Assembly (NCBI GenBank): GCA_001298575.1
Contig: LJCV01000285.1
Coordinates: forward strand, 60,516 to 124,515
DNA: 64,000 bases
Origin: Actinobacteria bacterium OK074
GTDB lineage: Bacteria > Actinomycetota > Actinomycetes > Streptomycetales > Streptomycetaceae
Direction of reading: 5' to 3'
Positions 33,347-41,900 of the stretch are shown in pieces. How positions within the stretch are numbered: the stretch's first letter is position 1; each line of letters starts with the position of its first letter. The notes beneath the pieces were generated by a model that was not told the DNA's origin, made no database searches, and saw only the letters and a list, made by a program, of their open reading frames with translations. Both the position numbers and the translations under genes were made by a program.

Positions 33347-33769
33347 TCAGTTGAGAAGACTTCCCTGCAGCTCCGCACGAAGGTCGGGCGTGAGAACCGT
33401 ACCGGCCCGGTCAACCAGGAGCGCCATCTCGTACCCAATGAGACCGATGTCCGCCTCTGGGTGTGCGAGCACCGCGAGGGACGAACCGTCGGAGACGGAC
33501 ATGATGAAGAGGAATCCCCGCTCCATCTCCACAACCGTCTGGTTCACATGGCCGCCCTCGAAGATGCGGGACGCGCCCGCTGTCAGCGAGGTCAGCCCCG
33601 AGGCGACGGCCGCCAGCTGGTCGGCTCGGTCGCGCGGGAAGCCTTCGGACATCGCCAGAAGGAGTCCGTCGGCGGAGACCACCACGGTGTGGGACACCCC
33701 CGGGGTGTTGTCCACGAAGTTGGTGATCAACCAGTTCAGGTTCTGCGCCGCCTGGCTCATCGGGCTCAC
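33347..33769 (-). CDS. cvnB2: Conservon roadblock/LC7 protein CvnB (cvn2-like)
   Basis: This is a roadblock/LC7 domain protein (SHTVVVSADGLLLAMSEGFP, later GFLFIMSVSDGSSLAVLAH) that in related systems binds and regulates the small GTPase. I favour GTG 33769 (140 aa) over ATG 33760 (137 aa): AGGAG lies 7 bp before the GTG but 16 bp before the ATG, and the paralogue has a TTG at the same place. The GTG starts one base after the cvnA stop, so translation is coupled. It is almost identical to the protein at 38568-38990. Confidence 0.94.
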   Translation of the reverse strand: MSPMSQAAQNLNWLITNFVDNTPGVSHTVVVSADGLLLAMSEGFPRDRADQLAAVASGLTSLTAGASRIFEGGHVNQTVVEMERGFLFIMSVSDGSSLAVLAHPEADIGLIGYEMALLVDRAGTVLTPDLRAELQGSLLN

Positions 33770-33770
33770 A

Positions 33771-36700
33771 CTAACGCTCCTGGTTGTAGGTGCTGTCAGG
33801 ACCACTGTGGTGATGATTCCGCGTGGCCTGGCCGTTCGTGTCACTGCCTGCGTTGCGTCCCCGCTGTACGCCCTGGCGCAGGTTGCTCAGCCTGCCCCGG
33901 ACGTCCTCGGGGGCCCGGGAGACCTGTGGGCCGCCCTGCGGGGCCGGTTCCGCGGCGCCCTCCATGAGGTTCGCCTTGGGTACCCGCCGCGGCAGACCGG
34001 AGGAGGTGACCCCGCCTGCCTTGGGCTTACGGAGCTGAGCGGCCTGCTGCCAGCGCTCGTCGTTCGCGCTGCGCCACGCACCGCCCGGCTCCGCGGTCCC
34101 CGCCGCCGTCGGCGGTTGTTCCAGGTCCACGTGCTGACGCTCGGCCGGTCCGCCCTGGGTGCCGCCTCCGGCGGATCCGCGGCGGGGCAGCCCGGCTTCG
34201 GTCAGATCGTGGACGGCGGAGGGGGCCGGTCCCGGACGGTCGAAGCCTACGCGGTCCCGCTCACTCACGTCAGCGACCTGCGCGGAAGCGCCGAGGGCGG
34301 ACTCCGCTTCGGGAGCGTACTCGGAGCGGTAGTGGGCCCCGCCGTTGACGTAGTCGTCCTGCTGGGGCCAGTCGTCCTGGTAGGAGGGCTCCTGGTAGGC
34401 CGGGAACGTCTCCGTCGAGGCGGCCTGGACGCCCGTCCGGTTCTCCGGGGCGGCTTCCGCATAGGCGGGCTCGGGGTAACCCCCGGGGGGCTGGATGTCA
34501 CCGTTGGGGGAGAAGTACGTCTCCCCGTACGCGGGCCGGCCCGGCTCCTCGTACGCCGTCTGCCGGTCGTAGCCGTTGCCCGGTTCCGGATAGCCGGCCC
34601 CGCCGTTGACGTAGCCGTTCTGCTGCGGCGTCTCGAACTCGCCCGTGACCGCCGGGAACTCGCCCGTGGCCTCGGCGTACTGCTCCTGGTACGGCGTCTC
34701 CTGGTACGACCCGGCCGGGGCGTTCGGGTCCTGCTCCTGCTCCGGCGTGGGCACGCCCAGCGCGGCGCGGCGCTCCTCGCGCATCAGGGAGCGGCCCACC
34801 GGGTCCAGCTCGCGGATGTCGTCGGGGACCTCGGCGTAGCGGCTGTCGTCGAAGCCGAGTTCGGCCGCCGTCTTCAGCGGCTGGTCGGCGCCGAAGTTCT
34901 CGCCGCCCTGGAGCGGGCCCGGCAGGCCGCCAGGAGTACTGGCCGGTGCGTTGGGGAAGGTCGGCTCCGGCACGATCTGCGAGACGGTGAACTCCTCGCG
35001 CGGTGCCTGGGTGTCGCCGCCACCGCCGTGGGTGATCGCGTCCGGCAGCATGACCAGCGAGGTCGTACCGGCCTGCTCGCCCGAGGGGCGCAGCTGGACC
35101 CGGATGCCGTGCCGGTCGGAGAGCCGGCCGACCACGAACAGGCCCATGCGCTGCGAGATCGCCACGTCCACGGTCGGCGGGTTGGCCAGCCGCTGGTTGA
35201 TGTCGGCGAAGTCCTCCGCGGTCAGGCCGATGCCCTTGTCGTGGATCTCGACCATCACCCGGCCGTCGGGCAGCCGGGTGGCGGTGACGCGGACCTTGGT
35301 CTGCGGGGAGGAGAACGTCGTCGCGTTCTCCAGCAGCTCGGCGAGCAGGTGCACGAGGTCGGTGACCGCGCGGCCGTGGATCTCGGCCTCGGGGACGCCG
35401 GACAGCTCGATGCGCTCGTACTGCTCCACCTCGGAGGAGGCGGCGCGCAGCACGTCGACCAGCGGGACCGGCTGGTCCCAGCGGCGGCCGGGCTCCTCGC
35501 CGGAGAGGACCAGGAGGTTCTCGCCGTTGCGGCGCATACGGGTGGCCAGGTGGTCCAGGCGGAAGAGGTTCTCCAGCTGGTCCGGGTCCGCCTCGTTGTT
35601 CTCCAGGTCGGTGATCAGGGTCAGCTGGCCCTCGATCAGCGACTGGTTGCGGCGCGAGAGATTGGTGAAGATCGCGTTGATGTTGCCGCGCAGCAGGGCC
35701 TGCTCGGCGGCCAGCCGGACCGCCTCGCGGTGCACCTGGTCGAAGGCGCGCGCGACCTCGCCGATCTCGTCCCTGGTGTTGATGGGGATCGGCGCGACCC
35801 GGGTGTCCACGCGGCCGGGGTCGGTGCGGGAGAGCTGGTCGACCAGCATCGGCAGCCGCTGCTCGGCGACGCCGAAGGCCGCGTTGCGCAGCTGGCGCAT
35901 CGAGCGGCTCATCTGGCGGGCCATGATCCCGGCGATGATGAACGCGGCCAGCAGCGAGATGACGACGATGCCGCCGTTGATGAACGCGTCGCGCTGGGCG
36001 TCCGAGGCGATCGAGGCGGCCTCGTTCACCGCCTTGTCGATCAGCTCGTTCTCGACCTTGCTGTAGCCCTCGAACTTGAGGGTCGCCGCGGCCATGAACG
36101 TCGTCGGGGTGATGCCCTGCTGGGCGAGGGTCGCGGCGCTCGCGCCGGTGCCGATCGCCGCGATCATCTTGTCCAGGGTGGGCGGCGCCACATACGTCTG
36201 GCCCGCGGCGGCGGCCTTGTCCTTCGCCTCGGTGGCGGCCTTGACGCCCGCGGCGGTCTGCTCCGCCATCACGGTCTTCAGCCGCGCCTCGTCGTCCTCG
36301 GTGCCACCGGAGACGTACTCCTGGAGGGCCACGTTCTCCAGGTAGGCGTACGAGGTGAAGGCGGTGACCTGCTGGGTGTGGACGGTCTTGTCGGTGCTGG
36401 GCCGGATCAGCAGGTGCATGCCGATCGCGCGGTCCAGCGACTCGGCACCCTTGGCCAGTGCGAGCGCGTAGACCGTACGGCCGTAGCTGGTGACATTGCC
36501 GGTGCCGAGGCCGAGTTCGTTGGAGAACTCCATGAGGAGGTGCTCGACGTTGACGTAGCCCTCTTCGGTCTTCACCGGGTCCATCGAGGTGGTGAACGCC
36601 TTCTTGCGGACGGCGTCGATCTGCGGCTCGGCGTCCTCGACCAGCTTCAGCCGGCGTTCGAGGCCCTGCTTGGCGGGCATCCCGACGACGGCGGCGCGGA

Positions 36701-37115
36701 AGGCGTCGGCCTTCTGGTCGGTGACGGCGCGGGCCTGCTTGACGACCGTACTGGTCGTCTTGCCCTCCAGGAGCGGCGCGGCGGAGACGTCGCGCTCGTT
36801 GAGGAGGGCCTCGGCGTAGTCGCTGGCGGCGGCCACGATCTTCGCGACCTTCTCCGCGTCCCGGGCCTCCTGCCAGGTGTCGATCGAGCCCTTCACCTGG
36901 AAACCGCCCATGACCAGGCCCACGATCACGGGTATGAGCAGGATCGCGTTCAGCCTGGTCGGCACGCGCCAGTTGCGCGGGGAGAGACGGCTGCCGCTGG
37001 GCGGTGGCGGTGCCATGGGCTCGGGCCCGGACACGCTCGCGGGTGCCGCTCCGCGCGGCGGCGGTGTGAAGTTGCCCCGGGCCGACGGCTCGGGACTCTT
37101 CTTGCTTCGCCTCAC
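33771..37115 (-). CDS. cvnA2: Conservon sensor-kinase-like membrane protein CvnA (cvn2-like)
   Basis: This 1114-aa protein has a Pro-rich cytoplasmic N-terminus, TM1 (about 56-75), a roughly 300-residue extracellular nitrate-sensing-type helical domain, TM2 (about 380-399), a HAMP-like linker (to about 470), a segment FRLDHLATRMRRNGENLLVL (about 518-537) in the place of a dimerisation domain, and a HATPase_c domain with N-box ELLENA (593-598) and G1 HDKGIGL (625-631). The last 420 residues are predicted disordered, Tyr/Gln/Pro-rich, and end with a conserved GLPRRVPKANL and APEDVRGRLSNLRQG. It starts with GTG overlapping an upstream frame by 4 bp. It is the sensor of the conservon. Confidence 0.94.
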   Translation of the reverse strand: MRRSKKSPEPSARGNFTPPPRGAAPASVSGPEPMAPPPPSGSRLSPRNWRVPTRLNAILLIPVIVGLVMGGFQVKGSIDTWQEARDAEKVAKIVAAASDYAEALLNERDVSAAPLLEGKTTSTVVKQARAVTDQKADAFRAAVVGMPAKQGLERRLKLVEDAEPQIDAVRKKAFTTSMDPVKTEEGYVNVEHLLMEFSNELGLGTGNVTSYGRTVYALALAKGAESLDRAIGMHLLIRPSTDKTVHTQQVTAFTSYAYLENVALQEYVSGGTEDDEARLKTVMAEQTAAGVKAATEAKDKAAAAGQTYVAPPTLDKMIAAIGTGASAATLAQQGITPTTFMAAATLKFEGYSKVENELIDKAVNEAASIASDAQRDAFINGGIVVISLLAAFIIAGIMARQMSRSMRQLRNAAFGVAEQRLPMLVDQLSRTDPGRVDTRVAPIPINTRDEIGEVARAFDQVHREAVRLAAEQALLRGNINAIFTNLSRRNQSLIEGQLTLITDLENNEADPDQLENLFRLDHLATRMRRNGENLLVLSGEEPGRRWDQPVPLVDVLRAASSEVEQYERIELSGVPEAEIHGRAVTDLVHLLAELLENATTFSSPQTKVRVTATRLPDGRVMVEIHDKGIGLTAEDFADINQRLANPPTVDVAISQRMGLFVVGRLSDRHGIRVQLRPSGEQAGTTSLVMLPDAITHGGGGDTQAPREEFTVSQIVPEPTFPNAPASTPGGLPGPLQGGENFGADQPLKTAAELGFDDSRYAEVPDDIRELDPVGRSLMREERRAALGVPTPEQEQDPNAPAGSYQETPYQEQYAEATGEFPAVTGEFETPQQNGYVNGGAGYPEPGNGYDRQTAYEEPGRPAYGETYFSPNGDIQPPGGYPEPAYAEAAPENRTGVQAASTETFPAYQEPSYQDDWPQQDDYVNGGAHYRSEYAPEAESALGASAQVADVSERDRVGFDRPGPAPSAVHDLTEAGLPRRGSAGGGTQGGPAERQHVDLEQPPTAAGTAEPGGAWRSANDERWQQAAQLRKPKAGGVTSSGLPRRVPKANLMEGAAEPAPQGGPQVSRAPEDVRGRLSNLRQGVQRGRNAGSDTNGQATRNHHHSGPDSTYNQER

Positions 37116-37297
37116 TCGACCAACAACCTCTCGGCAACGGCACCTTCGTCGTGCCGCGGTGTCTCCAGGGCCCTGTCTAGGACAAGTACGTCTTTGACTA
37201 TTGGGCAGTTCATGAATTCCAGCACGTCGCGCTCAGGTCTTCCAAACACCGGAAACCTCTGACCTCGAGTGAAGTAAGTCCCAGATAAAACGGTCAT
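37112..37297 (-). CDS. Possible upstream ORF coupled to cvnA2 (61 codons)
   Basis: A frame starting TVLSGTYFTRGQRF and ending AVAERLLVE stops in the GTGA that also starts cvnA2 (4-bp overlap). Its composition is unusually AT-rich for a gene here and no Shine-Dalgarno sequence precedes its start, so it may be only the untranslated leader. The shared cvn upstream motif lies within it. Confidence 0.25.
   Translation of the reverse strand: MTVLSGTYFTRGQRFPVFGRPERDVLEFMNCPIVKDVLVLDRALETPRHDEGAVAERLLVE
37214..37225 (-). promoter_or_regulatory. Shared 12-bp motif upstream of cvnA2
   Basis: Read towards cvnA2 the motif is GTGCTGGAATTC. The identical 12-mer lies upstream of the other conservon at 43173-43184, in the same orientation. 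Here it is about 100 bp before the start codon. Confidence 0.6.
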
Positions 37298-37306
37298 AAA
37301 GAGCGA

Positions 37307-37329
37307 GCCCCGTCAAAAGACGGGGCGTT
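37307..37329 (-). terminator. Terminator between the two conservons
   Basis: GCCCCGTC (37307-37314) and GACGGGGC (37319-37326) form a perfect 8-bp stem with an AAAA loop. On the minus strand it is followed by TCGCTCTTTA. It should stop cvn1 transcription before the cvn2 promoter. Confidence 0.75.
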
Positions 37330-37360
37330 TGTGTGCAGAGCGAGAGCAAGTGACCGCGAG

Positions 37361-37377
37361 GGGTGGTCGTACCACCC
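37361..37377. promoter_or_regulatory. Inverted repeat downstream of cvnD1
   Basis: GGGTGGT-CGT-ACCACCC is a perfect 7-3-7 inverted repeat. It may be an operator or a second, weaker hairpin. The remaining part of this 386-bp gap (37378-37501) shows nothing recognisable. Confidence 0.45.
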
Positions 37378-37501
37378 GTGATGTGTGTCGAAACGTTATG
37401 AACACCGAGGCCGACCGTGTCAAAGACCACAGCCGGCTCCGATGCATCTACGACAACTTCCGTACACCATAGGCAATTTGAGTGTCAGGGGCCGTTTGTC
37501 C

Positions 37502-38077
37502 TCAGCGCAGCCGGGCCATCAGCGCGTGCTCGACCAGCGTGATCAGCGCACTCTTGGCGTCCGCGCGGTGGCGGGCGTCCGTCGTGATGATCGGGGTGTC
37601 GGGGCCGATCTGGAGCGCCTCGCGCACCTCGTCGGGGGTGTACGGCTGGTGCCCGTCGAAGCCGTTGAGCGCGATGACGAACGGCAGGCCGCTGTTCTCG
37701 AAGTAGTCGACCGCGGGGAAGCAGTCGGCCAGCCGGCGGGTGTCGACCAGGACGACGGCGCCGATCGCGCCGCGCACCAGGTCGTCCCACATGAACCAGA
37801 AACGGTCCTGGCCCGGCGTACCGAAGAGGTACAGGATCAGGTCCTGGTCGAGCGTGATGCGGCCGAAGTCCATGGCCACCGTGGTGGTGGTCTTGTCCCC
37901 GGTGTGGGTCAGGTCGTCGATGCCCGCCGAAGCGGACGTCATCACGGCCTCCGTGCGCAGCGGATTGATCTCCGAGACGGCCCCCACGAACGTGGTCTTG
38001 CCCACGCCGAAGCCACCCGCCACCACGATCTTCGCGGAGGTGGTGGCCCGCCCTCCGTCAGAGCTTGCGAAGTCCAC
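37502..38077 (-). CDS. cvnD1: Conservon GTPase CvnD (second copy, cvn1-like)
   Basis: This 191-aa Ras/MglA-like GTPase has P-loop GGFGVGKTTF and G3 region LYLFGTPGQDRFWFMW. It is almost identical to the protein at 32094-32675, differing mainly in residues 7-13 and at three later positions (FDGHQPYTP against FDGAQPYNP, and KSALI against KSTLI). It overlaps cvnC by 20 bp exactly as the other copy does. It ends the second conservon, followed after 175 bp by a terminator hairpin. It would act with CvnA1-C1 as the switch of the membrane complex. Confidence 0.95.
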   Translation of the reverse strand: MDFASSDGGRATTSAKIVVAGGFGVGKTTFVGAVSEINPLRTEAVMTSASAGIDDLTHTGDKTTTTVAMDFGRITLDQDLILYLFGTPGQDRFWFMWDDLVRGAIGAVVLVDTRRLADCFPAVDYFENSGLPFVIALNGFDGHQPYTPDEVREALQIGPDTPIITTDARHRADAKSALITLVEHALMARLR

Positions 38078-38456
38078 TGAGCACCCTTTCGAGCAGTGTC
38101 ACGTCCGGAGCGCCGCCGTTGGACTCGTCCCCACCGGGCTGGTGGATCGCGACGAGTCCGGCCTCCGCGAGGTCCGCGACGAGAATCCGGGCCACACCCA
38201 GCGGCATGGCCAGCAGGGCCGACACCTCCGCGACCGACTTGACCTCGCGGCACAGGTGGCAGATCCGCTGGTGCTCCGGCAGCAGACCCATCAGCTGGGT
38301 CGGGTCGGCCGTGGTGCTGATCAGCGCCTCGATGGCCAGCTGGTAGCGCGGCCGGGTCCGGCCGCCGGTCATCGCGTACGGCCGTACCAGCGGCTGGTCG
38401 CCCTCGTCCCCGTACGGCATCGCGTACGGATCATGTGAGGCGGTGGGCGGGGTCAT
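38058..38456 (-). CDS. cvnC1: Conservon DUF742 protein CvnC (cvn1-like)
   Basis: This 132-aa protein consists almost entirely of the DUF742 domain (LVRPYAMTGGRTRPRYQLAI, HQRICHLCREVKSVAEVSAL, LLERVLSGLRKL), after only about 23 variable residues (TPPTASHDPYAMPYGDEGD). The paralogue at 32656-33249 has a 65-residue longer Pro/Gln-rich N-terminus. CLCRE-type cysteines are conserved in both. A 111-bp gap separates it from cvnB1, longer than elsewhere in the operon and without a recognisable element. Confidence 0.94.
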   Translation of the reverse strand: MTPPTASHDPYAMPYGDEGDQPLVRPYAMTGGRTRPRYQLAIEALISTTADPTQLMGLLPEHQRICHLCREVKSVAEVSALLAMPLGVARILVADLAEAGLVAIHQPGGDESNGGAPDVTLLERVLSGLRKL

Positions 38457-38567
38457 GGATCCTCCGGGCGGGACAGCGTCGGTTCAGTCGTGCCGTCTGA
38501 CGGGGGCCGGTGGGGGGATTGTGGCGGCCGGACGGTGATTTCGTGAGATGGGTGGAACCGGGACTGG

Positions 38568-38990
38568 TCAGTGGAGCAGACTGCCCTGGAGTTCGGCGCG
38601 CAGGTCCGGTGTGAGGACCGCACCTGCCCGGTCGACCAGGAGCGCCATCTCGTAGCCCACGAGGCCGATGTCGCACTCCGGGTGCGCGAGCACCGCGAGG
38701 GACGAGCCGTCCGAGATGGACATCAGGAAGAGGAAGCCGCGTTCCATCTCGACGACCGTCTGCGCCACCGTGCCGCCCTCGAAGATCCGGGAGGCCCCGG
38801 CGGTCAGCGAGGTCAGCCCGGAGGCGACCGCGGCGAGCTGGTCGGCCCGGTCGCGCGGGAAGCCTTCGGACATGGCCAGAAGGAGTCCGTCGGCCGACAC
38901 GACGACGGTGTGGGACACCCCGGGGGTGTTGTCCACGAAGTTGGTGATCAACCAGTTCAGGTTCTGTGCCGCCTGGCTCATCTGGCTCAA
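38568..38990 (-). CDS. cvnB1: Conservon roadblock/LC7 protein CvnB (cvn1-like)
   Basis: This 140-aa roadblock/LC7 protein differs from the 33347-33769 copy at fewer than a dozen positions. The supported start is TTG 38990, immediately after the cvnA1 stop TAG and 6 bp from GGAGC; the internal ATG (three codons on) is further from the ribosome site. The paralogue has GTG at the same position. A rare TTG start suggests deliberately low, coupled translation. It is expected to regulate the CvnD GTPase. Confidence 0.93.
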   Translation of the reverse strand: MSQMSQAAQNLNWLITNFVDNTPGVSHTVVVSADGLLLAMSEGFPRDRADQLAAVASGLTSLTAGASRIFEGGTVAQTVVEMERGFLFLMSISDGSSLAVLAHPECDIGLVGYEMALLVDRAGAVLTPDLRAELQGSLLH

Positions 38991-41900
38991 CTAGTGCTCC
39001 TGCTGGTGAGTGGGGCTGGGGAAGCTGCCGGTCTGACCGGGACCTGTACCGGCCTGGCGACCCTGGGCGATGCCCCTACGGAGATTGGTCAGCCGGCCGC
39101 GTACGTCATCAGGCGCACGCGAGACCTGCGGACCGGTTTGGTGCTGTTGCTGCTGAGCCGTGCCCGGCACGAGATTCGCGCGCGGCACCCGGCGCGGCAG
39201 GCCGGACGTGGTGACCCCGCCGGCGGCGGGCTGTCGTACGCGCTCGGCCTGACGGACGAGTTCGTCGTTCGGGGAGGTACGCCAAGTGGCGCTGCCGTTG
39301 CCGTTGTTGACCGCGCCGAAGCCGTTGGTGTCCTGCTGGCGGGGGGCCGAGACGGACGAGGTGGCCTGCTGAGGCGGCGCGGCGGCCGGGGGCTGCTGGG
39401 CACCTTCGGTACCCGGCTGGGGGCCGTGGAACCAGTTGGTCTCCAGCGTGTCGTACAGCGGGGTACGCCCGTCGCCGCCACCGGGCGCCGGAGGCAACTC
39501 CCAGCCGTCGGCGGGCCGCCCGGCGCGCGGTGCGCTCTCCGGCTCCGGCCGGGCGGGCCGCTGCTGCGGCACCGGAGGACGCGGCACGCCGTACCCGTCG
39601 TCCTGCGGCCGCTCGAACCGGCCGGTGGTGGCGGGGTCCTGGTAGCCGGGGGACGCGAACTGCCCGGTGTCGGAACCGTTGTAGGCCGATGGCACCGCGA
39701 ACTGGCCGGTGGACGAGGGGTCCTGGGAAGCGCCTGCCGGGAACTGGCCGGTGCCGGACGGGTCCTGGCCACGGCCCGAGGGCGGGAAGCGGTCGCTCCT
39801 GTTGTCGGGGGCGCCCGAACCGGACCCGCCGAAGACGTCCGAGCGGACGAACTGCCCGCCGCCACCGGTCGATCCGGGCCGCGGGGCACTGAAGTCGGGG
39901 CGCGCGAACTCGGAGGTGGTGACCGCCGGGTTCTGCTCGGGGCGGTCGGTCCGGTCGTCGTCGATGCGCGGCATCCGCGACGTCGACTCCGGGTTCTGCC
40001 GGGCGTAACCGGAGTCCGCGCCGGGACGGTCGTAGCCGTCGTCGATGCGCGGCATGCGCGAGGTCGCGGTCAGCGCGTCCGGCTCCTCGTGGCCGCGCGG
40101 TGTGTCGAGCGCGGCGCGGTCGGCCGCGCTGTTGCCGGTGCCGTCGCTCCAACTCGGGGTACGGGGCTCGGGGTTGCCGCGGGGCAGCTCGGCGCGCGGA
40201 CCACCGCGGCCGGGCAGCAGCGGACGGCGGCGGCCACCCTCGCGCTTGCCGCGGGGCGGCTCGGGCGCGGGCGCTGCCGGGGCACTGTCCGCGGGGGAGT
40301 CGCCGAAGCCGCCGGAACGGGAAGCGGTGTCGCCGAAACCGCCCTGGCGCGGGGCGCCCGGACCGTCGCCGAACGCCTGGGCCGCCTGGAGACCCTGCGG
40401 GGCACCCGGCGCACCCTGGCTCTGGCCGAAGCCACCGGCACCGGAACCCGCCGGAGCGGGCCGCGGCGGCGGGAAGCCACCGGGGGCACCCGGACGGCCG
40501 CCCTGGTCACTGCCGGGCAGCGCGGCCCGCGGACCCTGGCCCGTGCCCACCTGCCCGCGCTGCGGGGGAGCGCCCAGCGGCGCGCCACCGGGCTGACCGC
40601 CCTGCCTGCGCGCGGCGGCCGCACCGGCCGCCGCAGCGGCGGCGGCGGAACCGGAGGAGACCCCGGCCTGGCCGGGCTTCGGCGGCTGGGGCTTCTTGCC
40701 GCCCTGGGCGACGTCGACGGGGAGCATGACCAGCGCCGTCGTACCGCCCGAGTCGGACGGGCGCAGCTGGATGCGGATGCCGTGGCGCTGCGAGAGGCGG
40801 CCGACCACGAACAGGCCCATGCGGCGGGAGACGGAGACGTCCACGGTGGGCGGCGAGGCGAGCCGCTCGTTGATCGCGGCGAGGTCCTCGGGGGAGAGGC
40901 CGATGCCGGTGTCGTGGATCTCGATCAGGACGCGGCCGTCGGGCAGCGCGTGACCGGTGACCTTGACCTTGGTCTGCGGAGAGGAGAACGAGGTGGCGTT
41001 CTCCAGCAGCTCGGCGAGCAGGTGCACGAGGTCGTTGACGACCCGGCCGGCCACTTCGGTGGTCGGCACGGACGACAGTTCGATGCGCTCGTACTGCTCC
41101 ACCTCGGACGCGGCGGCACGCAGCACGTCGACCAGCGGGACCGGGCGGGTCCAGCGGCGGCCGGGCTCCTCACCGGCGAGGACCAGCAGGTTCTCGCCGT
41201 TACGGCGCATGCGGGTGGCGAGGTGGTCGAGCTTGAAGAGCGAGGAGAGCTGGTCCGGGTCGGCCTCGCGGGACTCCAGTTCGGAGATGAGCGAGAGCTG
41301 ACGCTGGATGAGGCCCTGGGAGCGGCGCGAGAGGTTGGTGAACATCGCGTTGACGTTGCCCCGCAGCAGGGCCTGCTCGGCGGCCAGCCGGACCGCCTCG
41401 CGGTGCACGTCGTCGAAGGCCGCGGCCACCTGGCCGATCTCGTCCCGGGAGTGCACACCGACCGACTCGACGGAGGTGTCCACGTCCTGCGGGTCCGACT
41501 CGGACAGCTGGGCGACCAGCTCGGGCAGCCGGTCCTGGGCCACGCGCGTCGCGGTGTCCTGGAGGCGGCGCAGCGAGCGGATCATGGACCGGGCCACGAC
41601 GAACGCGCCGACCAGCGAGATGCCGAGGACGAGCAGGATCAGCGCACCCGAGATGATCGCGTCGCGCTCGGACTCGTCGCGCAGCTGGCGGGACTTCTGC
41701 TCCATCTGGTTGAGCAGCGTCAGCTCGATCTTCGACATCTGCTCGATCTTGGCCGAGTCGTCGTCGATCCAGTCCTTGTAGGACCGCTTGTCCTCGGTGG
41801 TGATGCCGTCCGTGCTCGACAGCACGCGCTTGGCGTAGATGTCGGCGGCCTCGATCGTCGGGTTGCTGCCGTCGTCGATGGGCTTGGTCAGCTCCTCGGC

